DNA of 64,000 bases from positions 186,001 to 250,000 of the forward strand of contig JABAKD010000017.1 of NCBI GenBank assembly GCA_012845835.1. The letters run 5' to 3'. How positions within the stretch are numbered: position 1 is the first letter of the stretch; the number at the start of each line of letters is the position of its first letter. The position numbers were made by a program, and so were the translations under genes. This DNA is from Undaria pinnatifida (lineage: Eukaryota > Sar > Phaeophyceae > Laminariales > Alariaceae). The notes below the pieces were generated by a model. That model was given only the letters and a program-made list of their open reading frames with translations. It was not told where the DNA came from and ran no database searches. This document shows positions 54,691 to 64,000 of the stretch, in pieces.

Positions 54691-57600
54691 CTTCCGGCAG
54701 GTGTCCGAAACCGTCTGCACTCAGGGAAGGCTCTTTCCAGGCCCCCCTTTGATGCTCCAGGCCCCTCTGGGCCGTGATAACGCAGACGTCGATGTTGCTA
54801 CCGCTGCCCAGATCGTTCTCGATGCCAGCGGCGATCGCTGACATGACGAGCTGCTTTGCTTCTTCTTCGCCGAGATCCTCACGGTGTCCTTTCTAGCAAC
54901 ACGAGCAGGGGAGGCAACGCAAGGGACAGTCGGACGACACAATGGACACGTCGAACGTCGCGGATCGAAGGGTGTACAAGAACGGCGACTGCCGCCGTCA
55001 ACCAGACTGTTATTGGCGATCTAGTGAAAATATGAATAGGAATATATTTGCACTTGGAATTGAGATGGGTACGTCCCCATTAGACCCACATTTCATGAAC
55101 TAGCTACCTGGTAGGGCTTGGAATTAGAGCTGGTAACCTTTCGTACAGAAGCGTAGTCTCGTTTCGGACGCAAGTTGCTTCAAACTAGACTGCTGTGATA
55201 CGTCCGTTTGAGGACTCACCTCTATGTTTGCTCGTTAAGATAATACCACTGTTAAATCTGGTAGGAATCAAGAGTGAAACGATTTTCCTTGAAGACTGCA
55301 CCCGCGTTTTTGGGATAAAATCGTCCTATACTATCGTATACTATCCTATACTATCGTATACTATCCTATACTATCATTACTTCCAATCGCTCTTGGATAC
55401 GTTTCGCAGTATACACTCGTACAAGGATGAGTTCAGCAGCAGAACAAAACATTAAATATTCCTGACCAAGGAAAATGTAAAAAGTATTGCAACTAAAAAC
55501 AGAACCACAACCATAATCAAAACCAGAAACACAGCCACGACCAGAACCACAGCCACAGTCAAACACCAACACCAACACCAACACCAACACCAACACCAAC
55601 ACCAACACCAACACCAACACCAACAAAACCACAAACGCCAACATAGAAACGCATATCTACGGCTGCGACAGACATGACGACATGACCATAAAATCAGCTG
55701 CATAATCGTCAAAAAATAGCGCTTCCGGCGTCGAGCAAACCGTACAAACCAATGGGACGAGTCGGCAAAGACGATTCTACAGCCCTATAAGCCCCAAGAG
55801 CAATCACAAACCACCGTCAAAACAACAACCACAACCAGCACAACAGCATAACAGCATAACAGCATGACAGCATAACAGCATAACAGCATGACAGCATAAC
55901 AGCATAACAGCCCCTATACCACAAACACGACGCACGATCATTTCAACAACCAGAACAACTACATGAAACAGACCAGAATCACCCACACATGCCGCAACGG
56001 AAAACCCAACACGACCATGACGGAGCGAAATTGGATTGAATCAAATCGGTTTCGGCGAAGCCGGTTAATCGAATTAACATCAACTCGGTGAGTTTGGCAA
56101 TAACTTGGTGACTTTGGATTTCGACTGAGAAGAATCCCTCTTTCTCTCGTGGATGCCGTCTCTCGTGTGCCGCGTAGGCCGTGGAAGAGTGTGGTGCATC
56201 ACTAGCAATATGAACAAAAAAGGAAAGGAGAGGGAGACAGAGGAAAAAACAAAAAAAGAAAACGAAAGAAAAACAGGACGAAAGAGAAAGAGAGAAGAGA
56301 GAGAATGAAACCGAACTCAAAGCAAATCATGCGTAACCAAATCCAACACAATGGCGTATTAGTCTGTATGATAAATTAGATTTATTTGGGGAGATGGAAT
56401 AAGGGAGTCGGGCGAAGCAAGGGTTAGGATTAGACCCGCCTCCCCTTGCGGAGGGGCAGACATTATCGGTAAGATACGGTAGGGATAAACGGCAAAATAT
56501 TCGCAACTATTCAGCGATTTCTACGCAAACCTGCTATATCGATTAAATCGGACGATGGAAATCGGAAGAATCGGTTGCGATTTATCACGGCCCAAGCCTC
56601 AACAGCCCGATATCTCCCGGGTTAACAATCAAACGGACACACCGGCAGCATCGTCGTCATCTCCTGATCGGTCACCTCTAGCCAGAAATCCGCCGTAAAC
56701 TTCCAATGCTGCAAAAAAGGAGCAAGTCTAAATGATGATCGGATGAGTAGTCCTACAGTAGCTGACCCTCTCCTTGTTGCGAATAGAAGCTCACCTCTAG
56801 CACGGCCAATGCTGCCAAACTCCCGCTCCCCACCGCGGTGAAGTCCACTTCCGCATAGCTGCCGGAGTTGTGGAGCTGCGAGATCGGGGTGTCACGGTGT
56901 CAGAGAAGCGGCCAAAATTACGAAAATACCGTTTGGGTAGAAAGGTGGGCCCTACATGTCACCAACCCTAACTGTACTGTTGCACACTGTATAGAAAGTT
57001 TCGGTATATTGTTCGATTAATACATACAAGGTATAGATATAGATATATATATTGGACAGAAAAGGGCAAGTCGGCCGTATGTCCGATAACACTGCAAGGG
57101 TCTAGACGAACGATTAAAAACAAAATCCAAATTGAAAAAAAGTTGTCCCAATTGGATTTCATTTCGCAAAAACAAATCGTTTGCTTCCTACCTGGTGTCG
57201 AGGAAAAGGCGCATGTTCTTAAACTACGTGGGAAATCGGAATAACACAGCAAGCCACACAACGCCCTGTTGACAAACACCGATGAGAGCAGACGAGAGCG
57301 ACGGTTTGCGTCGTCGCGTGCGCGCTGCCGCCAGCTTCGATTTTTTTCTGGCGGCCTAGGCAAGGAAGACGACACCCTCAGGGTATCTTGCGTAGGCGGA
57401 GGGAACCCTAAAACGCCGCGCGCGGAGCAGCGACGGCGATGAAGCTATCGAACTCTTGAGCAAATGGTCGTGTCTTAGGCTCGGTGGGTCGGTTTTTGCG
57501 CGGCTTGGCCGATCGAGCTGGTTGGCGAATTGAGCTCGCGGCCGCCAAGATCGTTTCGAGGCACCATCGCCGGGGTGCAATGTGCTATCGCTATCGTCTC

Positions 57601-60600
57601 TAGTCCTAAACACGCCTACTAGCCCGATCGCCTCTCGTTAAGGTTCGCCTTTTATCGCCTCGATCGTGCTCGTCGATGGAGCCAAAAATCGCCCGGCTGC
57701 CCCGAGCGTGTTTTCCTACCGTGAACATGTCACGTCCAGTTGGGCCAACTCCCAAAGTGGATTTAGGTGTGACGAAAAATACGCATTTTAGGATTTCTTG
57801 TGCTGTTCGTCCAAGTCCAACTTCATAAAGCTGAAATCATATTCTTCGGTGCACAGGTGTGTATAATTTGTTCATTAGACCAATCAAATACACACTAGAC
57901 CTTACATTTTTGCGCACATGATTTTGATTAATCGTTAGTTCAGGCCTTAAACGATAGCATTACGATAAAACGATAAAAGCGCTGAACGCCTTTTCGGGGG
58001 GACAACATCAACAGCATCAAACTAGCAGTAGCCAAGCCATCCATCACAACGAGGGAGGGATGACGCTTACTTGCCGGTAGCAGTCAAGATCGGTCGTTCA
58101 AAGGCACTTCTATCGGGAATGTAATCTTTTCCTTGATGCCCACCACCAAAAACGTCCGCAACTGGACTGCAAAATCCCGGTGAGGGGCTACTACAGCGTT
58201 GTAGACTTGTATATATAACGCTGGCATGAAGCCTTTACCGCGTTTAAGAGCGCCAAAACATACCAGATAAAAAACAAAAAGAAATGTAATGGGGTCCGTT
58301 GCCACAAGGAGGGGACCTCTCCCCTTGCCACACGGTGAGGGACGTACCCTTGGTCACAAGGTAGGGGACGTTCCCCGCTCCCCACATGGCGGGAGACCCC
58401 CGACCCTTGCCACGAGGTGGGGAAGTCCCCCCCCTAGCCGCAGCGTGAGGGATCCCCCCCCCTTGCCACAAATAGGAGAACCTCTCCCCTAGCCAAAAGC
58501 GGAGGGGGCTCCCCATTGCCACAGATTGGGGCACTCACAACGTGGGGGACCTCCCCTGTTTGCCACAAGGTTGGGGCACCCCCTCCTTGCCACAACGTGG
58601 GCAAGCCCTCCCTCGTCGCAAGCGGCCTTTGCCACAAGTGGGGGAACCCCCCTCCATGCCACAAGGTAGGGGTGCTCCCCTGCTTGCCAAAACGTGGGGG
58701 AACCCCCTCCTTGCTGCAAGGTGGGCAATCCCCCTCCTGCCGCGAGGGAGGGACCCCCCCGCATGCCACAAGTCGGGGAACATCCCCCTTGCCACAAGGA
58801 GGGGGACCTCGCACCTTGTCACAACGTGTGGGACCCCCCCACACTTGCCACATGGGTGAACCATGTCACAAGGGTGGGAACTCTGAACCCCTGTTCCTCA
58901 TACGAAAAGGCCTTCCAACCAGTGCCATCCTTCCCCGTGTCCCTAAACCTGAGCCGGCAATCCACGTTATCGCTACATTTACAGCCACCCTGGTCAACCG
59001 AGAATGCAAAACTAATGGAAATGAAATGGAAATGGTCGTTTGATTAATTAGCCTACAGGCACAGGACAGCACTACATTGTAATCCATCCTGATAGGACGG
59101 ATGCTACAAAGAGTACGTTAGCGCGTGCACCGTCATTTTGTTTCGGCTCTTCGGTAAAGATACTCACTAGAGGAGCTCTCTTTACCAATAATATCTTCGT
59201 GGAAAAATGAACAGTTGAGAAACCCCGTCAGGCACAAATTCTTCGGTCCAAAACATTGTACCTCCAGCGCACCGCGCGTCACCACCCGTCAATGCAGAAG
59301 TAGCTAACCCTGGACCTTTAGTCTACGGGCATACCGTAACTCTACAATTATCCTACCCTAACGAGTCGCAAAAGCAATACTAACGCTGAACCTTCAGTCG
59401 ACAGGAATCAAAACACGAAATATCGCCCATCCCGACTGCAAAAACATCTGAAAAATAGGAACAAAAAAAAAGAAAAAGATTCGGGGGAAACACCGCCGCT
59501 CCACGGGGCAGCACGCCAATCGAAGATACGGGTCCTCGCCAAAAGCACTCCCACAACGCTGACATTTCAGGCTGTGCGAACCTTCACGGGCTTACATAGA
59601 ACAGAAAGGAAGGGGAAGGGACAAGGCGCAACGAATGTGCCCGCAGTGCAACGTTAGGAAAAAGCTATGTATGGTATGTATGGTATGTGCACCACAATAT
59701 GCTGCTGCTGTTGGGTGTGTTCACATCAACAGTCATAAACAAGTCCGTGGTTAGAGTACAGGCTCCTGTCAGTCTGGACATCTGGAGTGGAAGAATACCT
59801 CAAGAAAAAAACAAAACAAACCAAAAGGACAACACCTATGTATCATAGCTGAGCAAGTCACACGTTCGCCACAAAAACAAAAAAAAAGGAACTCGGAAGT
59901 CAGCGTACGTAGGTGCAAGTTTCGCAGCTGAAACCGACTACACCGAGCGCCACGTACGTAGACGACACGCCCGCAGCGTGGTGATAGTTGTACTGCAATC
60001 GTCACTTGGGGTCATGACTAACGGAACGCAAAAAAAACACGATTCCTTTCGAATTTTTACGAGATTGAAACAAAAAAACATGATTCCTGCCGAGCAATAT
60101 GACCATTCCTGACATTTTCATATTCTGAAAAGACACGTTTTCAAAAACAAAATATCACGAAATCCTGACTTCAGTTTATGCGGAAAAACGTCAAAACTAT
60201 TCAAGGTTCAAATTCCTGACAAATATCACGATTCGCGAGAATGTCATTTTCTTCGTTTTAAGATTCCTGGTATTTAGTGTGCGCTTTAGGAATCACCCCC
60301 AATTGAAACTTGACAAAGTTCTCGTCCCTTTTTTGGTTGCTACACCATAATCAGTGCCGAAAGGATTGCTACATCCCATGCCCCGTTAGTCCCAGCGGAG
60401 GCTTGCCTTTTTTTCACGCGGGTTCGTGCCTAAAGTGCCTCACTTGCGAAAGGCACCGAATCTGCACTTTGAATGGGGCCATAAGGCACCTTTCTAGTCA
60501 CTAAATAACGCCGGTCAATAGATGAACTCCCTAAAAACGGGATTCGGAAGCACGTGCCGAAGGACCTCAAAAAAGGCTTCACAGCTTAGCCTGTACGGCC

Positions 60601-63456
60601 ACGCCTTACTTTTCGCCGCAAAGCTCTTTCGCAGGAGAGAGCTGACACAGACGCTGTTTGGTGCCTCACTGGCCTATCGTGCACAAGGCAAAGCAGCACG
60701 CTAGCTCAAGGGCGGCAAGGGATAAGGCACGTGTTGCACACTAAACCACCGGCGTTCTAGATACGATACGAACTCCATCACACTGTGGTTCGGGGCCACC
60801 TGAGGAGGGACTCACAGCATGCAAGGGCCAGAAAGCTGGGCGTTTCGGCACAGACTACAGCCTCTTGCCAAACAGTGAAGGCATACAAAGGCCTCAAGTC
60901 GCGCATTAGCATGCATTACTGCGCATTGCATGCCTTGGCACGGGCGCATGGAAAAAGGCACACATTACCGCGTACGCCGCAGCGCGGTAATGCCTGCTTA
61001 ACTCGTGGTCCACAGGTTGGAGCTCGACACGACAAACGTACAGGTTCTATCATACGTACGTAGTGTTGCTTTTATGACGCAAAAAGCAATACATCATATG
61101 TGTATATATGTGCGATGTGCGATGGGCTGTGTGGGCATTGTGCGTCGGTTTTCGCCTCCATTTGTCGCTATTGCTAACGTTTATCGACGTTTTGGTGTTC
61201 CCATTCGATAGTGATAATCGTCGTTTTCGTTATATTAATCGTTATCGTTGTCGCTATCGTTAACGTTATCGAAATGCCGTTATCGTTGTCGATATCGTTG
61301 TCGAAAATGAGGGGTTTGGGGCCTTATCATATCGGACCGTTTCCAGTTTCGATATCCAAAACAAAAAAAAAACTACACCATACACTAACGTAATGATCGA
61401 CATTCTCCAGTCTTACCTCGTACAGATGCTCTCCTACGGCGTCCAACCCCCCCCCCCCCCCACCCCACCCCACCCGAGCACAAACAAGGCCCAAACACAC
61501 ACCCCGTAACAGAAAAGTTGCCGCGTCATGTGTGTAAACACGACAATACCATTGACACAGCAGTCCCGTATCAAACCCACGAATCAAGTCGCATACACAT
61601 ACTACTGTACCGACCCACCACAATACTGCAGCGACCGACCAACACTACTGAAACGACCAACCGACCACCTCCAAGCTCACCTCGTACAGATGCTCTCCGA
61701 TAGCATCCACCCCCCCCAACACAAACGCCGCTGAAACCGTCCCTCTGTGTCGGAAAAGGTGCCGCTTCATCAAAAACGCAGCGGCGGCCACGCGCAGACA
61801 CTGACGTTGCACATCCACCACACCGCTATCGCGGGTAAGCTCTCCCCCCCCAGGGTCGACTCTGGAAGAGGGTGTTCCCCGCGATGGGAGGCATGCTTGC
61901 ATCTCCCCCGCCATCCTTAAAAGCGCGAGGTGCACTCCCTGTCGGGCGCGGGATGCGGTCGCGATGGGAACACGCGAGAGTAGGAGCAGCGGCTCGCGTT
62001 ATTTTCGTGTACGGGCGAGAATAGTTGCCGGTGTACAAGACAAGTCCGCACTCAATAGGCATACTCTGTTTGTGTAATTTTTTCTGTGCGACGATATAAG
62101 TTCGTTTCTCCGGCTTTAGGCTTTACAGTTTCAACAGTAGGGAAGCGGGGGTTGCTGGGGGGCGGATTTGGCGCAACAAGGGAGCAAGACGGCCATCCAT
62201 GGCGACCCTGTCTGGGCGGGTCAGGGCTGTCAGCGGGGTTGAGGGATTCCAGGGTAGGCGACACATGCTACCTACCGTAGAGGTCAAGGTACGTGGTCTC
62301 AAGTTCCTCGCTTCAGGATTTCTATACTACTGTAGACTACCCCAGAAGATGACTTTGAAAGAAATGAAATAGCAACCCGAGGAACAGCCTCATGCCCTAC
62401 GTCTTCGATTCTTTGTTTTACTTTGTTGTTTATGGTCACTTTTTACTGTCCAGCTCAAGTCGCAATCGAAATAATAAGAGCTTTTACCTTCAGCGGTCGT
62501 CTGGACAAGCCACAAGCCACAAGGTCATGGTCACAGGTGTCTTCGCCCCCCCACCCCCCCCTTCCCCCCGGTACGTGTCTTCCTTTTGGTCGCAAACAGG
62601 GTTCAGCATTCACTTTTCGACTGTTTTATGGTCGTCGATTCAATACCGGTTGGTATTTACCATAGTCCCAGGGAGTATTGTAAGAGTGTAGTATTGTTAA
62701 ATACAAAAGGGATTCTAACAGTATTGGGCATTGCAGCTCTTATATCGTACCGTGAATAAAAAATAGCACAATATGGCCAAGACTGTCTGGGAGGTTCAGG
62801 GTTGTCAAAGCAGGTCACGACTGTGAAGGCCGCCAGGGCCTTGCACGGGGCGTCAGGGATGCCGGCGGGTCGTCAGAGTTGAAACGGTCACCTGGCTCAC
62901 CACCAGGGCAACGCGCACAGCGGTTAACAAAAGGGTTGAGGTTCGTGTGGGAAAAATGGAAGGGGGTTCGGTCGTTTGGTGCACGCGTGCAGGCAGAAGC
63001 AAAGGCAGAAGCAAAGGCAGAAGCAGCAGCACCAGCAGCACCAGTGGCACCAGCAACCGTCCTTCCCTGCCCTTCCTCCTTTCCTCCCACCCTTTCCCCC
63101 CCCTCCCTTCCTCTGTCCCTCTCTCCCACCCTTCCCTTCCCTTCCCCCTTCCGTCCCTCTTCCTTCCCCCCCTCACTCCGTTCATCCTTCAACTGCCTGC
63201 CCTTTCTCCCCTCGCCCCCCTCCCTCCATTCTCCTTTCCTACACTCACCGTTACGTATGTAAGCTCACTGTCACATGCTATCAAAAGTACGCCCTCTCTC
63301 ATCATACCATACCTCCGTAATCCTCTCGGCGTCGGCGCTTGTACCTGCCCCGCAGCAGGCGATATTGGACGCTAAGATGTGGATTTTGTCGCAGTTCCGG
63401 TCGCACACCGTTTTCCCGCCCGTCGCTCGAGTGTCGGCTCCTAGAACAACCCCCCC
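54691..63456 (-). CDS. 20S proteasome subunit beta type 2 (PSMB7/PUP1 family), partial
   Basis: Trypsin-like catalytic subunit of the 20S proteasome core. Minus-strand exons: 63456-63313 ([28 protein letters not shown]); 61938-61681 ([11 protein letters not shown] and, after about 25 extra residues, [37 protein letters not shown]); 56875-56795 ([20 protein letters not shown]); 56709-56677 ([11 protein letters not shown], a 33-nt exon); 54877-54691 ([31 protein letters not shown], to HLPEG). All internal borders are AG/GT and phase 0. The family lysine in DRNCDKIH and aspartates in GADTR and NDLGS are present. Not seen: the propeptide and catalytic Thr1 exon (likely beyond base 64000) and the last residues after the FP-K-G-like turn. 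Oddities: the extra loop in exon 2 may instead be an unrecognised intron, and FWLE is an insertion. Spans 8.8 kb because of long introns. Confidence 0.88.
55325..55375. repeat. (CTATACTATCGTATACTATC)n
   Basis: Ten-base CTATACTATC/GTATACTATC units, about five copies, below the last recognised proteasome exon group (intron between 56677 and 54877). Confidence 0.85.
55560..55625. repeat. (CAACAC)n hexamer repeat
   Basis: About eleven CAACAC units. Cys/Trp- and Leu/Val-rich ORFs on minus are artefacts. Confidence 0.9.
55843..55912. repeat. (ACAGCATAA)n nonamer repeat
   Basis: Seven copies, two of them ACAGCATGA. Confidence 0.9.
58285..58880. repeat. About 27-bp minisatellite in a proteasome intron
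   Basis: About 20 variable copies of CCCCTTGCCACAAGGTGGGGGACCT. It lies in the intron between the exons ending 61681 and starting 56875. The Gly/Pro-rich ORFs on both strands (up to 175 codons) are repeat artefacts. Confidence 0.9.
59040..61370. other. Intron interior; simple motifs only
   Basis: 60030-60275 has at least four GATTCCTG(A/C)C-like words. 60390-60980 is rich in AAGGCAC/GGCAAG words. 61215-61300 is a degenerate TATCGT/AACGTT hexamer array. No exon seen. Confidence 0.4.
61417..61540 (-). pseudogene. Second, decayed copy of a proteasome exon
   Basis: Minus strand: CGGCAACTTTTCTGTTACGG aligns with GCGGCACCTTTTCCGACACAG of the exon ending at 61681. The stretch ends with the same GGAGAGCATCTGTACGAG followed by a GT donor (GTAAGA). 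The encoded parts read ALFVLG and [10 protein letters not shown]. Between them the Gly-Gly codons have expanded into a 29-base run of G with three T, which shifts the frame by two bases. It lies 264 bp downstream of the intact exon, so it arose by tandem exon duplication. Confidence 0.75.
62478..62665 (-). mobile_element. SINE-like element, copy 4 (body only)
   Basis: GGACAAGCCACAAG, GGTCATGGTCACAGGTGTCTT, CCCCCCGGTACGTGTCTTCC, GGGTTCAGCATTC, GGTCGTCGATTCAA match the body of the 12930 family. No tRNA-like head is recognisable. In a proteasome intron. Confidence 0.6.
62965..63240. repeat. (AGCAAAGGCAGA) repeat and long polypyrimidine tract
   Basis: A GCAGAA/CAG-rich stretch (62990-63055) followed by about 180 bp of almost pure C/T on plus (63058-63240). 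It is therefore a polypurine tract in the sense strand of the proteasome intron, 70 bp downstream of the exon ending at 63313. Confidence 0.85.
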
Positions 63457-63459
63457 CTG

Positions 63460-64000
63460 ACACAGCATCAATATTTGGGGACACTCGAGCAATTTGTCAT
63501 CTTGAAGGCGAGTTTGCATTCCCTTTTACTGAGAGCTTCAGATCGCGATTTGCGGGCTATGCGGGGAGATTACATTCCCTTTGGCGGACAGTTACAGGTT
63601 TCGATGTACAGGAGTGTGCCGCCAGATTGCTCTGAAAGACGCGAAATATCAACCGCTGTCGTGAGAGGCAACCAAATGGAATAATTTACAGCCGATCGCC
63701 TCTGAACAAACGTACCACCAACTTCGGACATATCGAGCATTTCCCCGAAGTAATATATTATCCAGGGTCGACAGAAAAAAGAAGACGAGGCACCCAACTA
63801 TCCTCCTGTTGGCAGTAACCAGCTTCCCGGATTTGTTATTCCACGGCCAATTAAAATATCCCCAAAAGGCTCTTCACTATCCGCCTGTTGGCAGACAAGT
63901 TACGGGTTGAAATGTGCACCGGAGCGGCAGCATATGCCGCCACTATTAATTGTTCGACGTCAATACCGCCCTACGTAAATGCTGGCGCAAACTACAAAGA
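63460..64000. other. Upstream part of the proteasome gene; no exon recognised
   Basis: A GCCAACAGG(C/A)GGATAGT(G/T) word occurs twice on minus (near 63895 and 63820). I searched minus for the TTI(V/A)G segment that must precede GGVVLGAD and did not find it, so the 5' exon probably lies beyond the window. Confidence 0.4.

Noticed and set aside
55843-55912. CRISPR-like array
   Set aside because: A 9-bp tandem repeat without spacers in a eukaryotic intron.
58244-59047. Pro/Gly/Cys-rich ORFs up to 175 codons
   Set aside because: Lie on a 27-bp minisatellite inside a proteasome intron; open on both strands.
63570-63797. Proteasome N-terminal exon
   Set aside because: The open frame reads nothing like the conserved TTI(V/A)G start of the mature subunit.

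Overview
The window is eukaryotic nuclear DNA from a repeat-rich, intron-rich genome. The evidence is spliced genes with very long introns, interstitial TTAGGG-type telomere repeats, tRNA-derived SINE-like repeats, pogo/hAT-type DNA transposons and an LTR retrotransposon. There are no operons, bacterial ribosome sites or dense ORFs. Intron length, exon style, base composition (close to 50% GC) and repeat load would suit a brown-algal or related stramenopile genome, but no sequence here proves the lineage (my confidence about 0.4).

Two real genes can be reconstructed by reading exon by exon; neither is visible as one long ORF. (1) A glutaredoxin on the minus strand (16004 down to 3892) has four phase-0 exons that join to a complete 109-residue protein with a CPFC active site. 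Its first intron is about 10.9 kb and is packed with mobile DNA. (2) A 20S proteasome beta-2 (PSMB7/PUP1 type) subunit lies on the minus strand from 63456 to about 54691. Five exons are recognised; the N-terminal exon with the catalytic Thr is missing, probably beyond the right edge, and the extreme C-terminus was not located. One of its exons has a diverged, frame-broken second copy next to it.

Layout: 1-3.9 kb holds minisatellites, GGGTC pentamer arrays and a 779-bp AGT microsatellite between two duplicated blocks. 3.9-16 kb is the glutaredoxin gene with its repeat-filled intron. 16-32 kb is mostly dispersed repeats, a non-autonomous hAT element with an 8-bp target duplication (21155-22259), several weak candidate exons and minisatellites. 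32.8-42.7 kb is a three-level transposon nest: a pogo/Tigger-like element (TIRs, TA target site, broken DDE transposase) is interrupted by an LTR retrotransposon (500/501-bp LTRs about 98% identical), which is itself interrupted by a 1155-bp TIR element with a TATTA duplication. 43-54.3 kb is diverged tandem repeats, MITEs, SINE-like copies and one good unidentified exon. 54.7-63.5 kb is the proteasome gene, with minisatellites in its introns.

The two host genes belong to unrelated housekeeping functions (thiol redox control and protein degradation), and nothing in the sequence links them. Most remaining ORFs lie in repeats and are not believable genes.
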